64,000 bases of DNA, taken from contig NW_023501039.1 of assembly GCF_014066305.1 (NCBI RefSeq), forward strand, positions 310,001 to 374,000, in the 5' to 3' direction. Shown here in pieces: positions 33,701-47,490 of this stretch; the first letter of the stretch is position 1, and each line of letters starts with the position of its first letter. Under the pieces are notes generated by a model. It was given only the letters and a program-made list of their open reading frames with translations, did no database searches and had not been told where the DNA came from. The position numbers and the translations under genes are program-made. This stretch comes from Letharia columbiana. Taxonomy: Eukaryota > Ascomycota > Lecanoromycetes > Lecanorales > Parmeliaceae.

Positions 33701-36700
33701 GATAAGTAAAACGTTTAAGCGAAATAACTATTAATAATAGAGTTCGCTTATATAAATAGTTAGTATTCCTTTATCAAAATAATATCGTTCTTTCTAATAT
33801 ATAAATATTATTCTAAAATTTGTTAGAAGATCGAGAACGACTTCGTCGAGGGGGAGATATTCGCTATAAATAATAAAATAAAGAAGTTATAAGTATTAAG
33901 GAATAAGATAGTAAAGCGCCTTCGTAACGCTATTACGACTTAGTTTAAGTACTATAATAAAATATATTAGTTTTAAAACTATAAGATAAGTAATTTAATA
34001 ATATTAGCGACTAAGAATCTAAAGTAGAAACGCCTAAATAAGAAGTTATCTTATAAATTTATAGAATTATTTCGAATTATAGATAAGATAGGGGCGTAGA
34101 TATATCGCCTACTTCTATTCTCGATATATAGAATTTATAATATCTTTTATATATCGTTATTTAAGTTTTATTATCTTCGCGATTATGATAACGTAGCGAA
34201 AGCCTTTATATAAGCTCTTAATCTTATCGATAACGATAAGCTTTAAGAGGTTAAAGAAATTATTAATAAGATTAAATATAAGAAAGGCGTTTAATATAAA
34301 GTTAAATAGACTAATTAAGGCGAAGAGTATAATTAATAATTATTAGATAATAAATTAATTAATATTAGTAAGCTAATTTAAGTTTATAAGTAGATAGGTA
34401 ATAAGCGAAAGTATTAAGTAATAAATAATAAATCTCTTATTATTAAAGAGCTCGATTAATTATATAAATTAATAACGAGTAAGCGAAGATAATAAAATAA
34501 GATATAATTATTAATTAGATTAGATATATTTCTAGATAATACTTATATTACGCGCGTACTTCTCTATATTTACTACTATTAAGATATAAGTTAATAAAAT
34601 AATTATATTATTTAATTATCTACTAAACTCTACTATAGAGAAAGTTTATTATATTAAAGTATATATTATTAATATAGACGTATTTTTATTTAGAGTAGTT
34701 ATTAAAGAACTATCTAAGAATTTCACGTTAACGCTACTATTAAAAAAAGATCGCTATTTAAATATTCTTCGCTATCTTAGCGTTAGATCTTAAATCGAGT
34801 TTATTAATTTAGTTCTTTAATAAGGAGGTGGTTAAAGTATAATCTTCGTATTAATACTCGTCGATATTCGCTATATGTCGATGGAGGCTCTCGAGCTTTT
34901 TCTCTAGTAACTCGTTTATTCCCTCTAATTTCTCTATACGCTTATATACCGCTATAAGCTAGTCTTAAAGATCTATAATTATAATAGAGACGGTCGAAAT
35001 TATCGCTATTATATACTTCTATAACTTACGCTATTAAATAATCTTCTTATCGAGTTTAGTCTATTAGCGAGATAGCTTTTAAAACTATTTAGCGCGGCGA
35101 TAGCGCTATATTAATTTTCTTATTTACGTTTAAAGATATAGGGGGATTTTAATATAGCGGCTAATATCGCGCTTTCCGGCCTTATAATTATCGTAGAGGG
35201 AAGACTTATCTTAAATATATAAATTATCGTCTTAATAAAAGTAAGTTCTATATAGTAAATTAGATATTAAGATTTATTAGTAGATATGTATATGGAGCGA
35301 TAGTAGCAGAAATAGTTAAGGGTTAATAGTCGCGCCTATGAGATAACTATATACTTACTATTAAAATTATTATTATTATTAAAAAAGGGTATTATAAAAT
35401 TATTAGTTTACGTATCGACGTAATTAATAATAGTAAGATATTTATAATAAAGAGAAGTAGACTACTAGTATAATAAGATATACTATACTTACGTTAGTAT
35501 TAATATTAACGTTATAACGTTAAAGTAAATACTTATAAGAAAGATATTAGAAGTTATAAAGAATAAAAATAAATAATTTAAAAGAGGTTTTTATATTCTT
35601 TATTATAGTATTAATATTAGTAGATAGTACTTAGTAACGTAGATAGCAGCGACGTAGTAATATTTTACTACTATCTATTAGACCGCGTCGCCTAGCTATT
35701 ATTATTATTTCTATTATTATTATTAATTAATAATCGAGAACGTTATCGCGAACGCGTCGCTTTATTAATTACTTTCTTCGAATTTCTATAATAAAGGTTA
35801 TTATTACGTTACTTCGCTATAAACGTAATACGCTATAAAAATAACGTTATTTATAAAGAAACTCTTCTCCCTCCTTTATTTATTAAGTTTTTAAGATTTT
35901 ATTATAAGTTTTTAAATCTAATATTATTCGCTATAGGGGTTATTAACTAGCGCTATAAGAATATTAATATTAAGCGCGTTAATTTATTATAGATTATTAT
36001 TAATTAATATTATAGAAGCGATATTATTCTTAAAGGTAGTATTAATATTATTATATAATATATTAATTACGCGTTTATAGCGCGTAAGGGTTAATTCTAT
36101 CGCGTTATTAAAATAATATTATAATTTTAATAAATCGACTCTTTTTCCTTATTTCTTTATTAGAGTTTAAAGATTTTTTAATAAATATTTTATTTTTATT
36201 TAAGCGCTTAAAGATTAGAACCTAGAAGAAGAGATAATTATTAAATTTAATGCGTTATAGGCCTTAACGCTACTTACGCTAAGGCGTCGATATTATATAT
36301 TTTATATTAGAGTTTCTTTTAGAATCTAATTTTAATAATATATCTTATATATTTAGAGGCTTAGCGAATATAGGTTTACTTCGTATATCTCGAAGTTTTA
36401 ATATTTCTTAGAGATTAGTTCTACTATTAAATATACTATTAAATCTCATAACGATACTACGTCTTTTATAGTCTATGCTCGCTAGCTAATCGTTAGTGAA
36501 CTACGCCCTTATAATTAATTAAGACTATTTATAATTTTAAATTATTATTACGCGAATATTATAACTCTAATAGCGATATATAAAATATAAAATAAATTTT
36601 TTTATATCTAGTAGAAAGATTTAGCTTATAAATCTATATATCTATTTTCTTTAATACTTTAAAAAACCTTACTTATTTATAATTAAGTTTCTTCTTTAAT

Positions 36701-36899
36701 TATAAAATATATATATTTAAACTTCGTAATAATACTTTATCTTTTTTTTTAAAGATTATAATTCTATAATTACTATTATAATACTTTATTTATTATTTTA
36801 ATACTCGCTCTTATAATTCTTTTAAATATAATCTTATCTCTTATAATTATTCTATTTACTCTATAATAAGCGATACTTTCTCTCTTAAAATTCTACTCT

Positions 36900-37620
36900 T
36901 AAAAGTATTTTTTAAATTTATTATATATTTTATTAATAAATCTTATAAAATCTTATTAATACTTATATATACGCTATTATTATATATAAATATAATTATT
37001 AATAAGATTTTAAATTAATTATTTTATTTATAATTATAATATATTTATAGATAATATTCTAATATCTAATTTTATCTCTTAATCTAATTATCGATTTAAA
37101 AATAAAATATAATACTTAATTTATATTTTATATCTAAATATTAATATAATATTATTTAAAACTTACTTATAAATAAAGAATCTCGATTTAAAATTAAGTT
37201 ATATATTATATCGCGTAATAATATAAACTCTCGCTATAAGATATTAATAAGATTATTAATCTTTAAATCTTTAATAATCGCTATATACGTTATATACTTA
37301 ATTAGTTTATCTATTAAGATTAAAATAATATTATAAATTTTATTAATATATAAATCTCTTATAAATAATAAATTTATAATAAAATCTAGTATTATAGTAT
37401 AAAATAAATTTATATTATTTAAGAAAATCGACGCTAGCTCGCTATATAGCTTATAATAATAAACTTATACTTTTTAATAATTAAGGTAAATACGAATATA
37501 CTCTACTATATCGCTTATTATATCTATTTAATAATACTTAAATTTAATATTCTTTTTAATACGCTTACGGGTAAAGTATCTAGTATTAGAATTATTATAA
37601 TTTATATAAAGAATCTCTTT
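36900..37620 (-). pseudogene. Integrase relic of D1
   Basis: Minus-strand translation shows a degraded zinc-binding segment (RKRIKKNIKFKYY-like) followed by a core start (LDFIINLL...YNIILILID) typical of Ty3/gypsy integrases. Stops throughout. Confidence 0.65.
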
Positions 37621-38849
37621 CTTCGTAATAAAATCGTTAGAAATATAGATTATAAAATTATAATATAATAGTTTATTCTTATTAACTCTCTATTTTAAAA
37701 GCTTATTCTATTTAATAGTATATTTTTAATATTACTTCTTATTTATAACGAAAGCGTTTTTATATTATAATTTAAGTAATTATATTATTATTAATTTTTA
37801 TAGCTCTAAATAGAATCTCTTTAACTTTAAAATTTAATAAATTAAAAATTAAGATAATATCGTAATATTTAGAATATATAGTTATTTATCGAGTATTCTT
37901 TTATCTAAATTAATAATTTAAATATCTATAATAATAATATTATTTAATTATTTTATTAACGCTATAAGTTTAATTATAATAAATACGCTATTATATTTTT
38001 ATAGATTAAATTAATATTTTTAATTATAAAGCTTATTTTATAAGATAGAGAGAAAATTATTATTATTATTCTCGCTATTATTCGATTTAATAATATTAAA
38101 TCTTCTTAATAATATATTTATAGAATTAAATTTTCTCTTATAATATTTAATTATAAAGTTAAATATAACTAATTTCTTAATTTAGCGAATTTACTTTATA
38201 TTAAATTCTTTTATTATTATAAAATAATATAAATTATTATAATCTAAGATTATATAAATAAGATACTTACTATCTTATAAATAATATCTTTAATTTTTAA
38301 AGTCTAATATAATTATATAAAGCTTTTTATTATATATATCTTAGCGAGATTTAATATCTTTAAATTTATAATTAAAAAAAGTAATAGAGTATTATTACTT
38401 ATTCTCGCTTAATTAATTAAATATACTATTTATATCTACGTTAAAAATATTAATCTTTATAATAAGCGATATTTCTTAATTATAATATTTTAATATAAAT
38501 ACGATAATAAATACTCGCTTAAGTATTTTAAAAGTCTTATATACTTTTTTATTAAATATAAAGAATAATCTAATCTCGCCTTTCTTTACTTCTCGAGTTA
38601 AATTTATTAAAAGCGTAGTTATCTACGAAAAGTCTTATATAAATTATTAATAAAAATCTATAAACTTTAAAAAGATTAAGATATTCTTAATAAACTCTAA
38701 TTCTAGCTATTTAGTAATAGTCTTAATATATAATAACTTTATTTAAATACTATATTAATTTATTAAGAATCTTAAAAAGATAATCTTATTATAATTAAAA
38801 GTATATTTTAATAACTTTATATAAAGTCGATACTTTAATAATACGCGTA

Positions 38850-39280
38850 GTACTTTATATATATACTCTTAATATAACTCTTTTATTTTAAAATAGATTA
38901 ATATATTATCTAAGTATATTATATAGAAAATATTAATATATAACTTAAATACTTTATTTATATAAGCTTAAAAAATTATAAAGATATTTATAAGATTAAA
39001 AGATATTATTTAATATTCGAACTAGTTATAGCGAGTTTAAAAAGTAATTTTCTACTTATCTTTCTTTTATACTCGTATTTAGTAATATATATTATAAATA
39101 TTAATCTTAATAAAATACTTCGTATATATAAATCTTTTTAAGGTTTTTAAGAATAATAATAATAAGTAATTATTCTTAATAATTATCTTATTAAATTCTC
39201 GATAATTAATATATAATTATAGCGAGTTATCTAATTTTTTAATAAATAGTATTAGCGAGTTAATCTAACTAATTAAAGAT
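38850..39280 (-). pseudogene. Reverse-transcriptase relic of D1
   Basis: Minus-strand translation reads NYREFNKIIIKNNYLLLLFL, then FIYTKYFIKINIYNIYY, then the catalytic box YLDNILIYF. The second aspartate of the box is asparagine. Same arrangement as D2 at 54960-55340. Confidence 0.8.
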
Positions 39281-42200
39281 TAAATCTACTTTCTCTTAAG
39301 CGTAGTATCTAGATAATTTCTAATCGCTATAAGTTCGTTATACGATATATTATAAATTAAATCGCTTTTAAATAGCTTTTTAGATAGATTCCTCGATATT
39401 ATATAGTATTATATCTCTAATATTTCTTTAGATTTACTTCTTAATATTTATTAAGAGAATAGAAAACTAGCGAGTCTTTTCTTCGTCCGTATAGAAATCG
39501 ATATAAGACGTCGAGGCGATAAAATTATTATAGTCTTAAAGAAATATAACTATCGAGTTATAGTTATTAAGATATTACGTATTAAATATCTTAATAACGC
39601 TTATCTTCTTATAACTCGAATTATAATAATAATTATCGCTATACTTATAACGATATTTATTACGATTTTAATAATCTTATTAATCTTACTTATATTATAG
39701 TCTAATTAAGCTTAGCGTATTAAGGCCTTTCGATCTTTCTATCTTATTATAAAGCTTATATTTATAATAATTCTATATAGATAGTATTCTCTTTATACTA
39801 TAATATAGAGTTATTATATATATTATTAAATCTCTAATATAATATTATTTATCTTTCTTTTAAAGCGATAGTAATTTATTTATTAATTATATTAAATATA
39901 TAGTTAAGAAGAAAGTATATTATTAAGAAGTTAATAGCTATAGCTAAAGAAGCTTACTATTTAAAAGATTATTTAAAAGAAAATCTTTTATTTATATAAA
40001 GACTAATCTAGCTAAATTAAATAAGAATTTAAAAAATATATATATCTTTAGTATACTAAAAGAAATAGATCTTAAATTAAATCTCTTTTATACTTTTATT
40101 AATTTAATACTAGCTATAAACCTCTTAATCTTAAATTTAAATAATATTTAAAGTTAAATCGTTATAAGTAAGTTATAAATACGTTATTATTTAAAAGAAT
40201 TTAAAAACTTCGATAAAAAGATTCTAAATATTTATAAAGTTCAATCGTTCGTATAATATAAGAGAAAGCGTTTTATTATTAGAAGATATATTATTAAATC
40301 TAGTTTAAATTATATCGAAATATAACTTATAAATATTATCGAAGAAGAGTTAATTATAATTCTTATCTTTATTATTAATTCGTAGAATTTTATAAAAAGT
40401 ATTATTAAAACTTTTAATACTTAGTATAATAAATTAAAGATATTAATAGAAAGCTTTCGAATTACTAGTTATAATATTAAGATATTTTAATAATAAAATA
40501 AAGAATTTAATTATAATATTATTTAAGCTAAGATAAAAATATTAATAATTATTACTTAGCTAAATAATAATAATAATTAATTATCTTATAAGCGAGAAAT
40601 TAATAATAGACTTCGAGGTTTACGTAATAGATATCGTATTAATATTATAGAATTTATTAAAGAAAATAAAAAATTTAAGTAAGATTTAAAATATAAAGAG
40701 TAATAGTTAAAGAAGTAATAATCTCTTATATTAGCTATTTTAGAAAACTTTAATAAAAAAGATATAAAGATTATATCTTATTAGTCGAGTATTCTTATTA
40801 ATAGTCTTTATCGAAATTTATATTATATCTCTATTATAAATCGCGTAAAGAATATAGAATTAAATAAATAATATTTCGATATCTTAAATTTCTATAATAT
40901 TAATAATCGAGATAAATAAGATAGCTAGCGTTAATATTTTAAAGCGAAATTTAAATAAAGTATTATAATCTTTTCTATTAAACTTAAGAAAATCGATTAT
41001 ATATAAAATTATTATAAGTCTATTATATATAATATTATTAAAATAAGAGTAAATAAAGATATCTTAAATTTATATTAAATTATTTAAGAAATAATCGATA
41101 AATTAGATAATATATTCGAAATATATAATAAGATTATTAAATCGAATATTAAGATATTTAATTTTAAATTTAATATAAAAGTAATAGATAAGAAGAAATC
41201 GTTTAAGAATTTCTACGTATAATTCTCTATAACTATTACTTCTTTAAAATTTATTAATATTTATAAAATATTTAATTTAAAATAATTAATCTTTATACGT
41301 CTAAGATATTAAATTTTAGAATAATCTTTTAATACTTTTCGAGATTTAATTATTTTTTTATAAGTATTAGATATAGATCTTTAAGTTATTAATAACGCGT
41401 TAGATTTAAAGAGTAAGAAAGAGATTAATAAAATTAATAATAGTTATAAAAACTTTATTTTCTCGAATAATTAGCGTAATCCTTTTTTTACTAAAAGAAA
41501 TAATAATACTATTATTAAAAATTTCTATATATAAGAATATAAGTATTTTAAGCTATTAATAAATAGAATTCGAAAAGAAGATAGATATTTTAAGTATTTA
41601 AAAATTAAATACCGTTTTAGCGATAATAGTATCTTATATAAAAATATAGATTTATTAATAAAAGAATAGATCGATATAATTCTAAAAGCCGTCGATATAA
41701 AGAAGAACGTCTTCGTCGAATTATTATAAGAATCGAAAAATTAAATATTCTTATCTAAGTCGTCGCTAAAGATTTAAAAATCTTATATATAAGAATTAAA
41801 GAGTTAGAAATAGAAAGAATACTCGCTTTCGTTTTTCTATTCGCGTATATTATTATTATCGAAGCCTCTTTATAGAATAAATATTAATTAGACTTTCGTA
41901 AGAAAACTATTATATTAATAGAATAAATTAAGATTAATTATCTTTTAAATATCGAAGTTTTAGTATTAAGCTTTATAAATATATCTTTTATTAAAATAAA
42001 TAAGTTATTTAAAGTAATATTAATATAATTTTATAGATTATAACTAGTTAATAATAAATTTATCTCTATTTCTAATATTATATATATAGCTTTAATAAAA
42101 CTTATTTTAAAAGATTATATAAAAGAACTTTAATACTTAATTATCTTATTAAAACGATTTAATATTATTCTAGAAATATTATAGCTAGAATAGTATAATT

Positions 42201-42799
42201 CTTATATATTCTTTAAATTTAAAATTATTATATTTAATTTAAATTATTATATATTTAATTATTTATTATATAATAAACTCGTTATTATTTAAAGTAATAA
42301 TAAGTTTTTAAGAAAGAATTTAAATTATATAGTAAAGATTATATTTAAGAAAAAGAATATAATAAAGATCTTCGCTTATATCTTTATTAAGATAATTAAG
42401 AAATTAGAGAATTAAGTTATTATTATATAACTTTAAGACTTCGAATAATTTTTTAATTTTATTAATAAGAAAGCGAAGTTTATTATTAACGTCGTCGTTA
42501 TTATAATAAAAGATTATAAGAAATTCTTTTATAAATTAAGAAAGAAATCTTTAACTATAAAATAGTTATAGAAATAAATTTTTATAATATATTATAAATA
42601 GCTAGACGTTTAAAATTCTATTAAAATTAATAAACTTCCCTCTTATCGCTTTATTAATTACGAAATATAACTTAAAAAAGAAGTTATTCTACTATCGAAA
42701 AGGGCTTATAGGCTTTTTAGAGATTAAATATTAATTATAAAGAAATATATTAATAAGATATTAGAGAAAGATTATATTAGATTAAGTATTTCTCTCTAT

Positions 42800-43240
42800 A
42801 TAATACTCGTTTTAATTATAAAAAAATTTAATAAAGAATTTAGACTATATATAGATTATAGAGTTCTTAACGTACTTACTATTCTTAATTAAAATATCCC
42901 TTTATTAATTAAAGAGACTCTCGCTAAATTATACGCGATAAGAATATATAGCAAATTCGATATTATAGCTACTTTTAACGAAATTAGAGTAAAAAAGAGT
43001 TACGAAGAAAAGATTATATTTCTTACTCGATATAGTTTATTCGAATATATAATAATATCTTTTAAATTATATAATACTTTTATTACTTTTTAAATATTTA
43101 TTAATAATATCTTACGCGAGTATTTAAATATATTCTATATTATCTATTTAGATAATATTCTTATTTATAATAATATTAAAAATAAATATATTTAATATAT
43201 AAAAAAGATATTAAAAAAACTTCGATAAGCTAGTCTCTAT
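42800..43240 (+). pseudogene. Reverse-transcriptase relic of family B
   Basis: Translation shows RLYIDYRVLNVLTILN, IPLLIKETLAKLYAIRIYSK, FLTRYSLFEYIIISF and the catalytic box as YLDNILIY near 43137-43165. Stops interrupt the frame. Confidence 0.85.
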
Positions 43241-44459
43241 CTTAATATTAATAAATATAATTTTTATATTATTAGAGTTAAATATCTAAAACTAATTATT
43301 ATAATAAAAGAAGTAAAAATAAATATAAAGAAAATTAAGACTATTACTTAATAGAAGAAATTTAGATATATTAAAAATATATAAGTATTTCTAGAATTCG
43401 CTAATTTCTATTAAAAGTTTATTATAGAGTATTCTAAAATCGTCGTATTTCTAATAAATTTTATTTATACTTAATAGAAGAAAGACTTTATCTATTCGTA
43501 GGCTTAAGAATATTCTAAATAACTCGCTTTTAAAATACTTAAGAAAGCTTTTACTACTACTTTTATATTTACTTACTTTAATTTAAATAAAAAGACTTAG
43601 CTAGAAATAAACGCGTTTAATTTTATAATTATTATTATTTTATTATAAGAAGATAAAGATAAAATATTAAGATTTATAATATTTCTCTTTAAGAAGATAT
43701 CTTCTATAGAGTATAACTATAATATTTATAATAAGAAACTTATAATTATAATATAGATCTTCGAGAAATAATATTCTAAGCTAGTTAATACTTCTATCGA
43801 GGATTTTATTAAAGTTATTTTAGATTATAAGAATTTATAATACTTTATATTCTCTAAATAACTTAACTTTTATTAAGTAAAATAAACGAAGTTTTTTTTC
43901 GAATTTAACTTTTATATTATCTATCGTTTAGAGAAGTAAAATATTAAATCTAATAGTCTTATTTAATAAGTAAAAGATTTATCTAAAAATAAGAATAACG
44001 ATTATACTCGTTATTAATATTATATAATTCTTAAAAATAATAATCTTAATAAAGATATTAAGAACGCTATATATTTTATTATTATACTTTTAGATAATAT
44101 AAGAGAAAGTATTATCTCTCTAATTATAATATTATATAAATTTAGCGAATAAGATAATATTAATAATAAGAAATCTAATAAAGAATTACTATTAAGAGCT
44201 TCGATAGAGACTTCTTAAGAGAAGTTTTTAGAAGAATTAAGAGAAGTCTCTACTATTAATACTTCTAAGCTATTATATTAAATAAAAAATACTTATAATT
44301 ATAATAATATCGTTTAAAAAATTATTTAATTAAAAATATCTAAATAGAGAAAGCTACTATTTAAAATAATTAAGAATAATTTTAAATTAAAATTAGATAA
44401 TTATTATCTTTATAACGAGTTATTATATATTAATAATAGATTATATATATTAGATATTC

Positions 44460-44660
44460 TCGAATTACGAATTAAGATTATTAGAGATATTTATAACTCT
44501 TTATCTAAAGGCTATATTAATAGATTATTAATCTATAATAAATTAAGTAGATACTACTATTAGCTAAGAATAACGAATTTTATTATTTACTATATTAAGA
44601 GCTACTATATTTATAAGAGATTTAAAACTTATAAAAAGAGTAAATAAGATCTTCTTAAAT
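44460..44660 (+). pseudogene. Integrase zinc-binding relic of family B
   Basis: Degraded HHCC region, with sequence corresponding to the usual GH-x-G-x-x-K-T and YYW-P blocks between 44480 and 44640. The core domain follows toward 45300 but is badly decayed. Confidence 0.6.
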
Positions 44661-46989
44661 CTCTTCTTATTTTCGAATAATATTAATAAGATATTTTTAT
44701 TAACTTTATTATATTATTATCTATCTATCTTAAATATAAACGCTTTTATTAATATATTATAATAATTATAAATAAACTTAATAAGAAGAAGAAATTTATT
44801 CTTTTAAACTTCTTAAAAGTAAAGATAGTAATTTAAATCTTTATCGAATTTATATAGCGAGAGAAAGAATATTTATTTATTATTATCTCGGATTAAGGTA
44901 CTTAGTTTATAGTATATTTCTAAAAAAAATTATATAAAAGAATTAAGATTAAATCTAAGTTTTCTATTATATTTTACCTCGAAATTAATAAATAAATAGA
45001 GAATATTAACGTTACTTTAAAATAATATTTTAAAGCTTATATTAATTATAATTAAGATAATTAAGTAAATTTATTATTAATAATAGAGTTCGAAGCTAAT
45101 TTCGATAAGAACGCCTTATTAAATATATTATTATTCTTTTTTATTAAAGAATATATTCCTCGCTTAAGAATAGAATTCTTTATTTTATAAAATTAATTCG
45201 CTAATTAAAGAGTAAAAAGAGATATTAAATTAGTTAATAGATTTATCGAAAAGATCGATATTATAAGAAATTATTTAAGAAGTTAACTTAAATAATTATA
45301 AGCTCTATAAAAGAAATAAGCTAATCGTTATCGACTTTTAGCGCTTAAATTTAAGATTAAAGATATAATTATACTTAATAGAAGAAATATTAAAATTATA
45401 CGCTTTAGTAAATTACTAGATTATAAGAATTTCGAATTATTTAAAATTATTAAAGCTTTAAATAATTTTATCTACGAGTTAGAACTCTCGACTTTTATAA
45501 ATAGTATTCACTCTATCTTTTATTTATAGCTATTATATCTTAATAATAGTAATCTATTACTAGAATAGATTAAGCCTTCGCTATTATCTATCGATATTAA
45601 CGAAGAAAGTAAAATCTATAATATTAAAGAAATAATTTAATCTAAATTAAATAAATAAAAAAATAATTCTTTAACTAGTAAGAGAGAATATCTAATATAT
45701 AAAATTAGATATAAAGACTCTAAAATCGAAGAAAATCTATTCTAATAACTATTTATAGATATAGTAGAATATTCGAATCTAATAGTAGACTTTTACTATT
45801 ATTACCTCGAGGTCGTTAACCTCTATTTATTATTTAAGAGATCTTTAAAATAATCTCTATTATTAGCGCTACTAATTTATAATAGCTATATTAACTTATA
45901 AAAAGATCTCGAATCTATTATAAAATATTAAGTTAATATATTTAAGAATATTACTTTATATACGTCTAGATATATTTTCTATAAGATCGATATCTACTAT
46001 ATAGTAATTATCGCTAAAACTTCGAATTAAAGAGAAAGATAATATTACGATTTTAATAATCTTATTAATTTTACTTATATTATAATCTAATTAAACTTAA
46101 TATATTAAGATCTTTCGATCTTTCTATCTTACTATAAAGTCTATACTTATAATAATTCTATATAGATAGTATTCTCTTTATACTATAATATAGAGTTACT
46201 ATATATACTATTAAGTTTCTAATAATATTCTTATATATTCTATATTTTAATTAATTTAAATTTTTTAACGACTAATTACTTTTTAATATTAAGCTCTAGA
46301 AGTTAATAGCGTTAAATTTAAATTAAGTCTATAAGATAAGGGTCTTCGCTTATAAGTAAAGAGTTATTAAATATAACGCTTCGACGATTATTATTTCCGT
46401 CGATAGTATTATTAAAATTCTTATCGATATTAGAATTAATATTATAATCGCTTAATTACGTAATAAACGTATTTTAATAAAAGTTATTTATTAGATTAGA
46501 AACGTTATTAATAAATTATAACGAGACGTTTTTATTTCGTAAGTTAATAGAATCGACTCGCGAGTTACTTATTATATTACGAGCGTACTCTTAATATATT
46601 ACTTAGCTCTTAATTCTATAACTAGCGAGCCTTAACGAAGATATCTTCTATTATATTATATCTTCTTTCTATATATATAGTTCGATAGTCTTATTATTCT
46701 CGTTTTATCTTATCTATATTAATATCGTATTTATACTAGTTCTAATATTATAATAAGACTTCTTTATATCCCTCGACGAAGAGAAATATAATTCGAATAT
46801 ACTTTATTCGAATTAGCGAACGAATTTAAAGAAATACGCTAATAGGGGCTTTAATAAGAAATTAAGTTAAGCTATTATATCTCTAAATAAGCTTATTAAA
46901 CGAGTAACTCGATTTCATAGCGAATCGAACTCGCTAAAACTATAGGCGAGGAATAAATAAGATATAGAGACTATTCGTATAACTAGCGA

Positions 46990-47210
46990 ATTAATAATAG
47001 AAAGAAATTATTATAAATCTTATATTAATAGTAAGTCTACTATAATAATAGTAAATATATAATCTCTTTACTAAGTATATCGATAATATACTTATAGTAA
47101 GTCTACTATAATAACGACGGGAATAGCCTCGAAACGATTATAATTTAATCTCTTTACTAAGTATATCGATAATATATATAGTAAGCCTACTATTAAATAA
47201 CATTTAATAT
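46990..47210. repeat. Tandem repeat inside element A (RIP-mutated part)
   Basis: The motif AGTAAGTCTACTATAATAA followed by a CTCTTTACTAAGTATATCGA-type block recurs three times. Confidence 0.65.
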
Positions 47211-47277
47211 ATTTAATTCTTTCTCTATCTTCTTATTAAATCTACGAATCGATAAAGATAAAGGATGGAATGGGGGT

Positions 47278-47490
47278 GGACTTGATGGTAAGAGTATGGG
47301 AGATATAGGGTAAATCTACAGTGAAGCTCCCAGGCTAGGCTGCTAATAGGTGTTGGAGGATAATATATATACGTTGGATTTTCTTTAATTCTATTGATGG
47401 ACTTGATGGCAAGAGCATGGGAGACACAGGGCAAATCTACAGTGAAGCTCCCAGGCCAGGCTGCCAGTAGGTGTTGAAGGTAAAAAAGTG
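47278..47490. repeat. 121-bp tandem pair inside element A
   Basis: Two copies begin GGACTTGATGG at 47278 and 47399. The left copy differs from the right mostly by C to T in CA contexts (GGCAAG to GGTAAG, GCATGG to GTATGG, ACACAG to ATATAG), with some G to A. This records light RIP in the left copy only. Confidence 0.85.

Larger units (their letters stand above)
29390..36517 (+). mobile_element. Family C Ty3/gypsy retrotransposon, full length, inserted in D1
   Basis: About 7.1 kb. The 5' LTR (29390 to about 29668) begins TGTTAGACCTAATGCG; the 3' LTR (36239 to about 36517) is the RIP-mutated equivalent beginning TATTAAATTTAATGCG. A purine-rich tract (GAAGAAGAGATAA) lies just before the 3' LTR. 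It is flanked by ATTAA (29385-29389 and 36518-36522), and D2 has the empty site TTTATTAATTAAGATT near 50205-50220. Inside, in order: gag with a decayed zinc knuckle (about 30700-30740), reverse transcriptase (31540-31990) and integrase (33120-33700). The LTR end is uncertain by one base. The 5' LTR is less mutated than the 3' LTR. Confidence 0.85.
39658..46224 (+). mobile_element. Family B Ty3/gypsy retrotransposon, full length (6567 bp), inserted in D1
   Basis: Two LTRs of exactly 182 bp (39658-39839 and 46043-46224), both beginning TATTACGATTTT and ending CTAATA. The 5-bp target duplication ATATT flanks the element (39653-39657 and 46225-46229). A polypurine tract AAAGAGAAAGATAA precedes the 3' LTR. 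D2 has the empty site near 57085. The interior holds a gag region (about 40050-41300), a reverse transcriptase (42800-43240) and an integrase (about 44460-45300). It is fully RIP-mutated with no usable frame. Confidence 0.9.
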
